A stretch of DNA of 64,000 bases from Perkinsela sp. pyNocScin1. Lineage: Eukaryota; Euglenozoa; Kinetoplastea; Prokinetoplastida; Perkinselidae. Below are positions 47,006-56,484 of this stretch, piece after piece. The stretch covers positions 744,001 to 808,000 of the forward strand of contig CAXHTR010000006.1 in the NCBI GenBank assembly GCA_964019655.1, in the 5' to 3' direction. Position 1 is the stretch's first letter, and every line of letters starts with the position of its first letter. The notes under the pieces are model-generated. The model made no database searches and was not told the origin of the DNA. It saw only the letters and a list, made by a program, of their open reading frames with translations. A program made the position numbers and the translations under genes.

Positions 47006-48208
47006 TTACACCGCCTCAATCCATTGCTCAGGAATAAAAATTTCGCCCTCAAACCAATCCGGTTCCTCAGATTGATTGTCCACAACCTGCGTGTCATCGC
47101 TCAGCACCTCACCGATTCTGCCCGACACGGTGCACGAGTCGAACGGATTGGCAGAGATATCAATAGCGTCAGCGGCCGCATGAATGGAGCAAACTCCCGT
47201 GAAATTATTACTGTCGAGGAAGAGTTCAACAAAGATAATGGCCCCGAGGTTAATGAAAATTTGCCCCGAAAAATTGTTCGAGGCAAGGTTGAGGCGCATC
47301 ACCAGCGGATGGTTGGCTTGTTTTATGCGCTGGAAGTCTACAGTCCCGCTCAGCTCGTTGTGGCTCAGTATGAGCGACTGCAGATTGAATTTGATGCCTG
47401 CGAGATCCAAAGACCCACGCAGGCGGTTGTGCGAGAGATCCAGAGACTTGAGCTTGCTGGGCAGCGCACTGAGCACCACGCTCCCCTCCATATTGCACTG
47501 CGAGGCGAAGAAGAGCTTTGCGCGCTTTGGCATCCAACTGGCCTGCCACTGTCCGCTGAGTACAGTTTCTGCAATCGAAGCCCTGAGCAGGCGATCGGGC
47601 AGGGCTTTCTCGGCGACAATTTCGCTGTGGAGCGAATTTTTCGATATATTGAGCTTGGCGAGCGCTCGTGGGAGGCCGCCGAGCTTGACCTGGCCTGTCA
47701 TCTGGTTGTTCTGAATGGTAAATTCTTTGACGGTTGGCGGCATCAGATGAAGGTCGAGTGAGCCCGTCAGAAGGTTGCTAGCGCCGTTAAAAACTTCGAG
47801 CTTTGGTGGGAGTTTGGCACAGTGTATTGTGCCTCGGACTTCGTTGACTGAGAACTGCAGAAATTTGAGGCCCTGCGGGAGATTCTCGACTTCGATGGAG
47901 CCGCTGGCGCCGATCTGGGCGATGCGAAAATCAGAAACTGTATTTGGTACGAAGGCAAGGTCGATGATCCCAGCGTTCTCGATGTGCCACGACCAGTTGA
48001 TCTTCAAGATGTTCTCAGCGGCGTCGCACTTGACCCACGCCCAGTCGCAGACATCTTTCAAATTCTCTGTGCGCTTTTCGTAAAACTTTCGCTTGGCCTC
48101 GGCAGTAAAGCCGGCGATGAGGATCTCCATCTGCGCCTGCTGGGTGAGAGAGTCGTAGTCGAGGCGGCCAAGGGACGGGTCGACGGTTTGGAGAAGCGGG
48201 CAAAGCAT
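47006..48208 (-). CDS. LRR protein, about 12 repeats (400 aa)
   Basis: Leader MLCPLLQTVD, motif LGRLDYDSLTQQAQMEIL (combining the LGRLDYDSL and QQAQME variants), N-cap VCDWAWVKCDAAEN. About twelve repeats include less regular ones (LPDRLLRASIAETVLSGQWQ). After the last repeat the sequence is ISANPFDSCTVSGRIGEVL, with a Cys, and ends PDWFEGEIFIPEQWIEAV, a cap of its own. It is GC-rich relative to the flanking genes. Confidence 0.9.
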   Translation of the reverse strand: MLCPLLQTVDPSLGRLDYDSLTQQAQMEILIAGFTAEAKRKFYEKRTENLKDVCDWAWVKCDAAENILKINWSWHIENAGIIDLAFVPNTVSDFRIAQIGASGSIEVENLPQGLKFLQFSVNEVRGTIHCAKLPPKLEVFNGASNLLTGSLDLHLMPPTVKEFTIQNNQMTGQVKLGGLPRALAKLNISKNSLHSEIVAEKALPDRLLRASIAETVLSGQWQASWMPKRAKLFFASQCNMEGSVVLSALPSKLKSLDLSHNRLRGSLDLAGIKFNLQSLILSHNELSGTVDFQRIKQANHPLVMRLNLASNNFSGQIFINLGAIIFVELFLDSNNFTGVCSIHAAADAIDISANPFDSCTVSGRIGEVLSDDTQVVDNQSEEPDWFEGEIFIPEQWIEAV

Positions 48209-48406
48209 TAAAAATGAGTGAACAATAATGGGATAGCGTTATATGCACAAAAGCTCAAACAGACGATCAACTCATAATATCCTATCAGAGGTACACACCC
48301 GCAGAAAACTGTTTCATGCTTGATTCTTCAAAGTCTGGATTTATTCAAAAAGAGATATCGATGGCAAAAAAGGGCTCGTCTATGCTTTCCACCGAGTCCC
48401 AGAGCT

Positions 48407-49255
48407 TTAAAAGCCTTTCCCTTGCCTTTGCTTGAAGTTACTAATGTATGAATGTATTTCCTTGTTGTTCTGAACACCATCTATATAAAACACAAACTTT
48501 GGCCAGTTACCTTCGACGCGCACATTTGCAAAGTTGTTACCGTAAGAGCCTGACCAAAGGAGTGTCTCTGGGATTGTTTCGACGCGTAAGTGACCTGTAA
48601 GCGCATTTTCACTGAAGTCAAGCCACCCCAGCGATTCGGGGATTTTTTCAAACGAAACGGTTCCCACGAAATGATTTTTCGCGAGATCAAGATGCGTCAG
48701 TTTGTGTGGCAGATGATCAAAATTCAGTGTCCCTGTGAGAACGTTTCCGATAAGGTTGAGATGTGTAAGGCTACCAGGAAGAGACTCTAAGACAATTTCC
48801 CCCTCAAAACAGTTGCTAACCAACTCAATCCACCGAATTTCATTGGGAAGTTCTCTGAAGTCTAGAGTACCACTGAATTTCGTGTATTTTATAAAGAGAT
48901 AATAGAGCCCCGATGGCAGAAGCCTTGTTTCGAGTGTTCCGCATAATGGGTCATCGCCCTCTCCGTAAAGTTCAAGAGTCTTAAGCATCGGAGGGAGATA
49001 GTCACTTTCTAGCGTCCCGAGCAATTCGAAGTCAATCGAGCTCCAGTATATATTTCTGACATTTCCATCATCGTCGCATACAGTCTCTAACCATTCACAG
49101 GCATCCTTGAAGTTTCCATTCTCATCCTGAAGCTCCTTAAGTAAAAGTCCCTGCATATTCGAAACAACCATCTCCATCAGCGCCTGGTCAGACATAGATT
49201 CGTAGTCGAGGCGGCCGAGGGAGGGGTCAATAGTGAGAAATCTGAGGGACTGCAT
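48407..49255 (-). CDS. LRR protein with basic tail (282 aa)
   Basis: I start at 49255 (MQSLRFLTIDPSLGRLDYES). The N-cap is ACEWLETVCDDDGNVRNI. The first repeat has an insert (YGEGDDPLCGTLETRLLP); six regular repeats follow. The end is different from other caps: VEGNWPKFVFYIDGVQNN, then a basic tail SNFKQRQGKGF. An upstream Met at 49297 is in frame but precedes an AATTTTCA leader. Confidence 0.9.
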   Translation of the reverse strand: MQSLRFLTIDPSLGRLDYESMSDQALMEMVVSNMQGLLLKELQDENGNFKDACEWLETVCDDDGNVRNIYWSSIDFELLGTLESDYLPPMLKTLELYGEGDDPLCGTLETRLLPSGLYYLFIKYTKFSGTLDFRELPNEIRWIELVSNCFEGEIVLESLPGSLTHLNLIGNVLTGTLNFDHLPHKLTHLDLAKNHFVGTVSFEKIPESLGWLDFSENALTGHLRVETIPETLLWSGSYGNNFANVRVEGNWPKFVFYIDGVQNNKEIHSYISNFKQRQGKGF

Positions 49256-49382
49256 TGAAAATTGTAAACTTTTTCGAAAATATTTTTGAGTGCACAAACG
49301 AACAGGTATTCTTTATGCTTCATCGTTTTTTTTTTTTTGCTATGAATTGCTTCTCACCACCAGACATGAACTGCAATGAATA

Positions 49383-50012
49383 TCAATTGAAATTACGGAC
49401 GTACTTTGCGTCTTCTTGGTCTTCATAGGTGATATTCGTGATTCCGCACCCTGACAGATTGATATAAATTTGAGTGCGGAGCTTACCGACGTGAATATTT
49501 TTGCGCTTGATAGCTGGCTCCCGAAGATTTAATGTTATCAACGACTCTGGGAGATCACAGATGTCACTCACTGCAGAAAAGCAATTACCTTCCACGACGA
49601 ATGATTCGATATTCGGAGGGAGTGTGCGCAGTTCAAGTTTTCCACTAAATTTGCAGTTCATGATGCAAACATGTTTGAGCGAATGCGGCAGCGTACTCGT
49701 GTCAACTTCACCAAAGAGCGCATTGTAAAAAAAATAGATAACAACTACCTTTTGCGGCATTTTCTTGAAGTCAAGCGTTCCTGTGATAACTAAAACGTTG
49801 CTGGCCCAGTTAATTTCCGTGACGTGGTTGCTGGCCTCTGTGCATTTTACCCCCTTCCACGAGCATGCATCATCTCGATCACCAGACTGGTGGTATTCTC
49901 CCGGGTCAGCCTCATCTGGTGTGAAAAACAGCTCCATGAGCTGGTGATCACTGAGCATAGCTGGGTCGAAGCGACCGATGTGGATATCTGCAGAGGTAAG
50001 CAGTGTGAACAT
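49383..50012 (-). CDS. Short LRR protein, FFTPDE subgroup (209 aa)
   Basis: With the 56485 gene it forms a subgroup: leader MFTLLTSAD, IGRFDPAMLSDHQLMELFF, then TPDEADPGEYHQ and the N-cap ACSWKGVKCTEASNHVTEI. Only about four repeats follow. The end, IYINLSGCGITNITYEDQED then AKYVRNFN, is a compact cap unlike the longer members. The shared TPDExDPxEY segment is diagnostic. Confidence 0.9.
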   Translation of the reverse strand: MFTLLTSADIHIGRFDPAMLSDHQLMELFFTPDEADPGEYHQSGDRDDACSWKGVKCTEASNHVTEINWASNVLVITGTLDFKKMPQKVVVIYFFYNALFGEVDTSTLPHSLKHVCIMNCKFSGKLELRTLPPNIESFVVEGNCFSAVSDICDLPESLITLNLREPAIKRKNIHVGKLRTQIYINLSGCGITNITYEDQEDAKYVRNFN

Positions 50013-50484
50013 TGTTGGGATTGTAAATTATTGAGATAAGCTTGAAAACTCGAGGCCTTGATTAATATTGACCGAATTCGTGACTTAAACACGAATATAT
50101 ATATGTCCCATCTACATGTACTAGTGTTCAGTGCGTCTTTATTGGGGTAACTCTGTCGATATAGGCGATCAGGGTTGAACAAAGTGAGTGTTTTTCAGAT
50201 TTCTATTCAAATGTCGTTGGCATACCCATCTGAGTCATAGAAATTCCGTAAGTAACATGGACGGACTTCAGACTGACCCCAGAAAAATTCAAGGCTAACC
50301 CCGAACAAGACTATTTCAAAGCCCAAGAATCACTGTCACAGCATATGATAGCATTGATTGCAATATAGGAAAGAAGAGAAACAGAAACTTACCTAAAATC
50401 TCTGTTGGAGTTCGGAAAGGCAAATTCAATCAATGATATTTATGATCATGTCCTCGACTTTGATTTTATTTGCATAAACCTTGC
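50013..50484. other. Intergenic, no gene seen
   Basis: About 470 bases. A short AT run (ATATATATAT at 50095-50104) and two CCCC-containing phrases near 50275-50305 are the only features noticed. Confidence 0.4.
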
Positions 50485-51273
50485 TCATACGATTCTTTGA
50501 TTCATGAAGTGCACCGAGTCCCCTTGGAAGTAATTATTCTCCAATCTGAGCTCACCAAACTTCATTGGGATTTTATCAAGCGATGGGCTACCGTAGAGCG
50601 CATTGTCTCTCAGGTCCAGTATCTGCATGCACGGTAAGTTCTCAAACTCTATTGGCCCCGTAAATTGGTTTGCTCGGAGCGCAAGTGTGTGCATGGTGGC
50701 AGGCAGCTGCGTGAGGCACAGCCTGCCATTCAGCTGATTCCCTGAGAGGTCCAGCCTGAGCATGCCCGCCGGCAGGCTTTCGAGGTTGATTTTCCCCTCA
50801 AGGCGGTTATCGCGAGCCCGAAAGGCTCGCATAGGGGGAGGTAGGAGCGTTAAATCGATCGACCCCTCAAAAGCGCACCCGTCTACAACGAATGTGTCGA
50901 GGTGGCGGGGCAGCAGATCTGTACTGATTGTTCCACGGACTTGCCACGAGCTGAGGAAACCCCGCGTGATGTCAAACGAAGAGAGATTTGGAGGCAAAAT
51001 ATCGAGCGAAACAGCGCCACACGCCCAGTTTTCGAGATACCAGTCGATGTACGTAACGCTGCCATCATTGTCACACTCGACGCCAGGCCAGTCGCACGCA
51101 TTGAAGAATTCACCGGTGCTGTCTTTGAATTTGAGGGGGGGTTCGTTCGCTCTGAGTCTTTCCGCACCGTCTTCGATAGGCGTCACGAGTATCTCCATGC
51201 GGGCCTGGTCAGTCAGCATGGACGGGTCGAAGCGGCCAAGAGTGGCTGTGTCGGCGCAGAGAGTGAAAAACAT
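50485..51273 (-). CDS. LRR protein, about 7 repeats (262 aa)
   Basis: The start at 51273 (MFFTLCADTATLGRFDPSML) is chosen; the frame is open to 51477 but the extra 68 residues have no family match and contain the pyrimidine leader. The N-cap is ACDWPGVECDNDGSVTYIDW. The first repeat carries FLSSWQVRGTISTDLLP. One repeat is a residue short (LPCMQILDLRDNALYG). It ends QGDSVHFMNQRIV. Confidence 0.9.
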   Translation of the reverse strand: MFFTLCADTATLGRFDPSMLTDQARMEILVTPIEDGAERLRANEPPLKFKDSTGEFFNACDWPGVECDNDGSVTYIDWYLENWACGAVSLDILPPNLSSFDITRGFLSSWQVRGTISTDLLPRHLDTFVVDGCAFEGSIDLTLLPPPMRAFRARDNRLEGKINLESLPAGMLRLDLSGNQLNGRLCLTQLPATMHTLALRANQFTGPIEFENLPCMQILDLRDNALYGSPSLDKIPMKFGELRLENNYFQGDSVHFMNQRIV

Positions 51274-51454
51274 TTGAAATTTTCGTTTGAGAAATGATGC
51301 GAAAATGGTATGGAATATGAGCGCTTTTGGAGAGAGCGAACTTGGATCTTCAGGTGAAATCCACAATAAACAGTGTAAACACATTGTGCACGATGGTGCA
51401 GTTAAGCAAAATGGTTTCAAGTATTGTTGTAGGCACAGCCCTAGAAACAAAGAG
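51274..51454. other. Intergenic, no gene seen
   Basis: Short pyrimidine-containing leader region of the 50485 gene; nothing else is recognised. Confidence 0.4.
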
Positions 51455-51732
51455 CTATGTGGGCTTATGCAGTGCAATTCTGTCTGTCTTCAATCTGTAT
51501 TCTCTCACTAAAAAGCACAAAGCCTGAGTTATATGACCATTGCCTTCTGCCGCTCTCCAAACTTTCCCGTTCGAGTTTAATCTGATCGAAATGTATGCTG
51601 TGAAACACGACTTTCGCCCTCTTTCATTCAGTTGACTCTCATTTAACTCACTGAAGTCTTTCATCGTAATTTCTTCACATCTCTCCTTCACTGCACTGAT
51701 CGGCCTTTCAAACGTAGCTGTTACTTCAACCA
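51455..51732 (-). other. Open frame of uncertain status (about 92 codons)
   Basis: This frame overlaps the last codons of the 51721 gene in another frame and runs TATFERPISAVKERCEEIT, then SELNESQLNERGRKSCF, then ISIRLNSNGKVWRAAEGNG. The only usable ATG is at 51664, without a pyrimidine tract. LNSNGKVWRAAEGN faintly resembles the NANGKVYKQMPQ cap of the double-module genes. It may be a detached C-cap relic or chance. Confidence 0.35.
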
Positions 51733-52506
51733 GACGTGCTTCGGGACATCAGCCCCATCAACCGCATCAAAATTATTCTGGCTGAGCTCCATGTACTGTA
51801 GATTGACTGGCAAGTTGCTGAAGTCGAGTCGGCCGCTCAGCTCGTTGGACGATACATCCATCTGGTACAGCGTCTTTGGAAGGCTATCAATCGAAATTGT
51901 CCCTTCAAAGGCGTTCGATTCAAGGCGCAGCACGCCGAGTTCGCTTGGCAGCCCGCGTCGGTCAATTTCGCCGCAAAAGTTGTTGTGTGCGAGGGTCAAA
52001 AATTTGAGTTTTTGCGGGAGGGCGCACAAGTCAACGCTGCCCACGAAGTTGTTGAAGCGCACGTTCAGCATGCACAGCGCACTCGGCAGCGATGCAAAGG
52101 CGATGCTTCCAAAAAATGCATTGCGCTCAATGTTGAGTATCTCCAAGGCTCGCGGTAGTAGCGCCGCGCTGAGCGTTCCGATGAGCTCCCCCTCGTCGAA
52201 GGCCGACGGGTGCCCGAGGTTGCACCCGAGGAGTGTCGGGGGCAGGCCGTCGAGTGAAATAGGCCTATTCACCCAGTCTTGGCTGATCCAGTCGATATAT
52301 AGAATGTCTTTGGCTTCGTTACACTCGATGCCAGGCCAATCACAAGCATCGAGAAACTCGCCAGCGGCATCGGTAAATTGGCCAAAGTGTTCACTGCTGA
52401 AACCACTGATGAGGGTTTCCATGAGCAGCTGGTGGGAGAACGTGGACACTGTCGCCCGCGCGAGCAGTGTATCTGCAGTGGAAATGCATTGCAGCAGAGA
52501 AAGCAT
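51721..52506 (-). CDS. LRR protein, about 7 repeats (261 aa)
   Basis: Leader MLSLLQCISTAD, motif LLARATVSTFSHQLLMETLI (ARV type with Ala), N-cap ACDWPGIECNEAKDILYIDW. The first repeat has an insert (HPSAFDEGELIGTLSAALLP), close to those at 21936 and 32210. It ends NNFDAVDGADVPKHVWLK, a Pro-x-x-Val cap. It is the downstream neighbour of the 52767 gene in the ARV-type run at 50.5-54.6 kb. Confidence 0.92.
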   Translation of the reverse strand: MLSLLQCISTADTLLARATVSTFSHQLLMETLISGFSSEHFGQFTDAAGEFLDACDWPGIECNEAKDILYIDWISQDWVNRPISLDGLPPTLLGCNLGHPSAFDEGELIGTLSAALLPRALEILNIERNAFFGSIAFASLPSALCMLNVRFNNFVGSVDLCALPQKLKFLTLAHNNFCGEIDRRGLPSELGVLRLESNAFEGTISIDSLPKTLYQMDVSSNELSGRLDFSNLPVNLQYMELSQNNFDAVDGADVPKHVWLK

Positions 52507-52766
52507 TAGAGACTATGGTAAAGAGCGATTTGATGAAAAATAAGTCGTTGCATAGAAATGACAGAAAAATGACGAGATACCATAAGACACGTGCATCACC
52601 TGTGATCCGTGATACAGTGAAAATGCGCATTGCGATGATGCGCTATGTCAGTGACGCTCTCGTTGCATACATATATTTTCTATGCTTCCATAAAAGGCAT
52701 TAAGAATCAACGCACGACTTTTCTGAATGCCGTTGCATCAAGAAAAGAATTCCCTATGCGCACATT

Positions 52767-53618
52767 TCATCCAAAAGTGACACATCGTGGCCATTTGACA
52801 CCGTCCAAGTTTGAAAATGCCTCTTGATCGACGCGTAGGATCTGCATCGTCCTCGGCAATCCCGAAAACTCGAGATCTCCTCTGAACTCGTTCTCCCAAA
52901 GGTCCAGCTTCCATAGCCCTCTCGGCAAACTCCAGAGGTCGACACTTCCGCTCAGTCGATTGGAGCTGACATCGAGAACCATGAGCTCCGCTGGGAGGCC
53001 GCTGAAAGCTAAAACGCCTGAAAATGCATTGCTGGCGAGGACCAGACGTCGTAGCGCCTTCGGCATATTGTCAAAGACCAAACTTCCCATGAACGCATTT
53101 TCCGATATATCGAGATCAGTCAGATCTGGGGGAAGCGCGTCGAGGTGCGCGCTGCCCAAAAAGCGATTGCTGCTGCAGCTCAAGATCATCAAGTGCAATG
53201 GCAAACGCCGAAAGTCAAAAGTGCCCTCCAACAGATTATTGTCGAGGTAAATTTTCCACAGCCCATCGGGGAGCCTCGTCGTCTCCACAGTCCCGCTGAG
53301 CTTTGCCGTGGCGAGCATATCTTCCCTGTTGCTGATATTGAGCGTGTGTAGGCGAGGCGGCAGATGATCGAGTATTATGCGCCCGGGCACAGGAGCGTAG
53401 ACGTCACCCCACGAAATTTTCACAACGTTGCCATCCTCGTCGCAGCGCACGGCGGCCCACGCGCACTTGTCGTGAAAATTTTGTGACTCGTCCTGAAATC
53501 GGCGCTGGAAGGACGCGGGCATGTCACTGATGAAAATCTCCATGCGGGTCTGGTCGTTCATCGAATCTGAGTCGACACGGAAAATGGGACCGTCGGCGGT
53601 TAAGAGAAGGGTGAGCAT
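52767..53618 (-). CDS. LRR protein, about 8 repeats (283 aa)
   Basis: It starts MLTLLLTADGPIFRVDSDSM directly after an unusually long T run on the minus strand (AAAAATTTAAAAAAAAAATG context at 53615-53635). The N-cap is KCAWAAVRCDEDGNVVKISW. The first repeat holds REDMLATAKLSGTVETTRLP. It ends NLDGVKWPRCVTFG, the Pro-x-x-Val cap. The GC content is high and the repeats are well kept. Confidence 0.92.
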   Translation of the reverse strand: MLTLLLTADGPIFRVDSDSMNDQTRMEIFISDMPASFQRRFQDESQNFHDKCAWAAVRCDEDGNVVKISWGDVYAPVPGRIILDHLPPRLHTLNISNREDMLATAKLSGTVETTRLPDGLWKIYLDNNLLEGTFDFRRLPLHLMILSCSSNRFLGSAHLDALPPDLTDLDISENAFMGSLVFDNMPKALRRLVLASNAFSGVLAFSGLPAELMVLDVSSNRLSGSVDLWSLPRGLWKLDLWENEFRGDLEFSGLPRTMQILRVDQEAFSNLDGVKWPRCVTFG

Positions 53619-53716
53619 TTTTTTTTTTAAATTTTTGAAGAAAAGTGGTGAAAATCATTTTGACAGTCTCTCGAGACAAAATTTCAATACGAATCACTAC
53701 GTATTATCGACAGCCA

Positions 53717-54619
53717 TCACTCAACTGACTTTTTCAGCAAATACTCCCTGTGAAAGAACCCAGATCGCACTGTCCCGAGCCTGTCGATATTCTTTCCGCC
53801 TGTGAAAGCGTTCATCGAGACTTCGACAGTCAGCGTGGGCTGGATCGGTAGAAAGTCCACTGTGCCCGTCAGATCGTTTGCTGTCACATCGAGGCACTGC
53901 AGGGACTCGGGGAGCCCATCGAGCTTGAGTTCTCCTGCAAACGAGTTGTACCCGAGGAGAAGGTGCTCGAGGCGCGCTGGGAGGTTTCCGAGATGTAATG
54001 ACCCCGAAAAATCGTTTCTATCGAGTGCAAGGAGTCGGAGGGACGCCGGAAGATTTTCGAGGGATACTTCACCTGAAAACTGGTTATTCGAGAAGAAAAC
54101 GCCGTGGAGGCTCGATGGGAGCCTATTGAGCTCGAGGCACCCAGTCATCGCATTTTTTGTCACGTCGCACTTCTCGAGCTGTGGAGGGAGACCGCCGCAG
54201 TCGAACGACCCGAAAAAACCGTTGCAGTACACGCTGACCTCGACGAGTGTCCGCGGGAGCGCCACAGTGTCAAAATGGCCAGTGAGACCGCGCAGCAGAT
54301 CGCGCTGGATGATGCGGAGGTTCCGGAGCTTTTTTGGGAGCATTTCTAGGGAAAAAGTCCCGCGGATGGGCGACTTGCAGTACCACTGGATCTCCGTGAC
54401 GTTGGCCGCGGCGTCGCAGGTGACGCCTGACCAGTCACAGACGTTGAGAAACTCGCCCTCGCTGTCGAGTATGATGAGGTTGTGCATTCTGCCTTTTTTG
54501 AAGAAGGACTCGTTGCCGGGGATCATGGGACCGACGAGCAGCTCCATGAGCGTCTGGTCACTGAGCGTCAGCGGGTCGACCCGTGCGACTTGGTCGGCGC
54601 AATGGAGGGAAACGAGCAT
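53717..54619 (-). CDS. LRR protein, about 8 repeats (300 aa)
   Basis: The ATG at 54619 (MLVSLHCADQVARVDPLTLS) is preferred over an in-frame Met at 54676. A longer spacer (GNESFFKKGRMHNLIILD) separates the ME motif from the N-cap VCDWSGVTCDAAANVTEIQW. Two extra cysteines occur in early repeats (FGSFDCGGLPPQLEKCDV). It ends GSGFF-like with VRSGFFHREYLLKKSVE, a basic tail and no VDExG cap. Confidence 0.9.
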   Translation of the reverse strand: MLVSLHCADQVARVDPLTLSDQTLMELLVGPMIPGNESFFKKGRMHNLIILDSEGEFLNVCDWSGVTCDAAANVTEIQWYCKSPIRGTFSLEMLPKKLRNLRIIQRDLLRGLTGHFDTVALPRTLVEVSVYCNGFFGSFDCGGLPPQLEKCDVTKNAMTGCLELNRLPSSLHGVFFSNNQFSGEVSLENLPASLRLLALDRNDFSGSLHLGNLPARLEHLLLGYNSFAGELKLDGLPESLQCLDVTANDLTGTVDFLPIQPTLTVEVSMNAFTGGKNIDRLGTVRSGFFHREYLLKKSVE

Positions 54620-55282
54620 TGGGAATGGTAGAAAAAAATTGAATGGAATCAATGAAAGACGCAATGAGCAGTGCAAATCGTGTGAATGAGCAAATTTGTT
54701 GCATTATTCACATTCTGGGACTAAAGATGACATTTTTCAGCTATACTGGGCGGTGTCCGCCCAGAGCAGGGCTTGTCGGTTGTCTTTGCATAAATTCAAA
54801 GTGGGTAACCCTTTTTCATCGTCACGCTCTGAAATCTTCACTGGCCCCGAATACTAAATTATTGGAGCCAGCGATGGAGAATCACGCATGGACTTTGGCT
54901 CAGTGGGTTTCAAGCTGGCCCCAAAGGATACTTAGTGCTGGAGGTAGATATACACTTATGTACACTTATCCAGTCCTAAGCGACACCTTCGTTTTGTAGC
55001 CTCGCCATAAAGTCTTTTCGAAAATCAAGTCATTTTTATTTCAGCTTGAGACACGTGCTCTCCAGAACTCGTGATACGACACCGAAACCGACTTGATATC
55101 ATCTGACTGCTGATGAGCGAACAAACGCACGCAAGCTATCGCTTCTCTGCCAATGACACCCACTACGCACAGCTTGTACAATTCATCTCTTATGATCTGT
55201 ATATAATAGAAAAGTACAGTCAGCTCATAGCATCAAGGTTCCAGTCGGCATGCAATGGCTTCAATCTCCCAAGCGTTATTTT
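54620..55282. other. Intergenic with a strong hairpin
   Basis: About 660 bases with no minus-strand gene. It contains a GC-rich hairpin at 54746-54764, and GGGTAACCC followed by TTTTT near 54803-54816. A plus-strand frame of 118 codons (54643-54999) has no recognisable family and is probably chance. Confidence 0.45.
54746..54764. repeat. Inverted repeat CTGGGCGG / CCGCCCAG
   Basis: A perfect 8-bp stem (54746-54753 with 54757-54764) and a TGT loop, far more GC-rich than the surrounding spacer. About 45 bases to the right, GGGTAACCC plus five T resembles a short stem followed by a Pol III-type terminator. It could mark a small structured RNA. Confidence 0.75.
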
Positions 55283-56062
55283 TCAAACGAGAGCCTGAAA
55301 CCGCGCATAGTAGCGCGAGTCTTTTGGCAGCCACGCCCAATCGTAGAATGCGTCGATGAGACACGCCGACTCCCCCTCCACAACAGGCCGCATCAGCCGC
55401 CCATCCACCGCGTGCCGCAAGGCCAAGTGCCTCATTCCCGCTGGCAGCGCTGCTTTATCGACGTGGACTTCTTCGATTCTTTGCGTCACACGCAAGAACA
55501 TAAAGCACATCGACTGGGGTAGCGCATCGAGAACGATGTCACCCGAAAAGCTTCCCTTGTCCAAAATAAATTCTTCCAAATGTGGCGGGAGCTTCCGAAA
55601 GTCCAAAAAGTTCTCTCGCCGTGTGAAGCGCTGCCACATGCAGTTCTGGACAAAGAAGTAGCGGAGCGCTCGCGGGAGCGATTCCGACGCGATGCCATCG
55701 TGGAGTTTTATAGCAGTCAGATGAATGTGCTCCACTGCGGGCGGCAGCCAGGCGAGGCGGACAGCCCAAGCCTCGCGATCACTCTCGTTACCTCGGTATG
55801 CGAGAAAGAGCGACCGCACGACGCCGTCTGTGCACTCGACGCCGTTGTATTCACACACCTTTGTTAACATTCCGACTTTCGTCATGGCGTACCACAGGCT
55901 TTTGCACGCATGCGAGTGGCAGACATCGAACTTGGCGCCCCCTGGGAATAGAAATGTGGCTTTGTGCATGAGCAGCGTTTGCTTGGCATTGATGGTGGTC
56001 CCGGGTGGAAAGTCAGCGCAGTGAACGAGATGGAAGAGAGTTGTGCATGCGATACTCAGCAT
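55283..56062 (-). CDS. Divergent LRR protein, HKATF subgroup (259 aa)
   Basis: The frame opens at a TTG, but the first ATG is at 56062: MLSIACTTLFHLVHCAD, an 18-residue leader of more ordinary signal-peptide length. In place of the SDQxLME motif it has AKQTLLMHKATFLFP. The N-cap is VCEYNGVECTDGVVRSLFL (Tyr replaces Trp). Repeats are irregular (LPRALRYFFVQNCMW, LPPHLEEFILDKGSFSGDI). It ends DWAWLPKDSRYYARFQALV. The paralog at 61375 shares HKATF, the DSRYY end and most motifs. Confidence 0.9.
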   Translation of the reverse strand: MLSIACTTLFHLVHCADFPPGTTINAKQTLLMHKATFLFPGGAKFDVCHSHACKSLWYAMTKVGMLTKVCEYNGVECTDGVVRSLFLAYRGNESDREAWAVRLAWLPPAVEHIHLTAIKLHDGIASESLPRALRYFFVQNCMWQRFTRRENFLDFRKLPPHLEEFILDKGSFSGDIVLDALPQSMCFMFLRVTQRIEEVHVDKAALPAGMRHLALRHAVDGRLMRPVVEGESACLIDAFYDWAWLPKDSRYYARFQALV

Positions 56063-56484
56063 TTTGAACAGGAACGAACGCAAAAGAGGTGAATTTTGTC
56101 GAAAGCAGGGGACTGAAATGAGAGATGAACAACTCTTTGAAAAAATGAATGAAATTTTGCACGTGTAAGGATGCTTTCGAAGCGTAAGGATTTATTTTTG
56201 ATAATATCTCTGACCATATGAGAATATTCGCGCATCAATTTTATGCCATCACTGCATATGAAGCCCTTTTTGCCCATTCTCTCACTGCGTTACTACCTTG
56301 TATAAAGAAATTTCTTTTCGATAGTGGGAGGGTGTCTAGCATTGTGAGATTTTAGAGCAAAAGTAATCGATGTATCACATGCGAGAAATATAATCAGTCA
56401 GTCAAATTACTTGTAAAACGATCGAATGTTGTGTGTACTCTCATGAAATAAATCTGGCCCTTACCCAGCATCTTGAATAAATTT
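56063..56484. other. Intergenic, no gene seen
   Basis: About 420 AT-rich bases; no coding motif found. Confidence 0.4.

Noticed and set aside
50485-51477. Long version of the 50485 gene starting at 51477
   Set aside because: The first 68 residues have no counterpart in any paralog and include the pyrimidine leader; MFFTLCAD at 51273 fits the family.
53802-54689. Plus-strand open frame of 295 codons
   Set aside because: Antisense shadow of the LRR gene at 53717.
54643-54999. Plus-strand frame of 118 codons in a spacer
   Set aside because: No family similarity, no pyrimidine tract before its ATG, opposite direction to every other gene; probably chance, although it is not a shadow.
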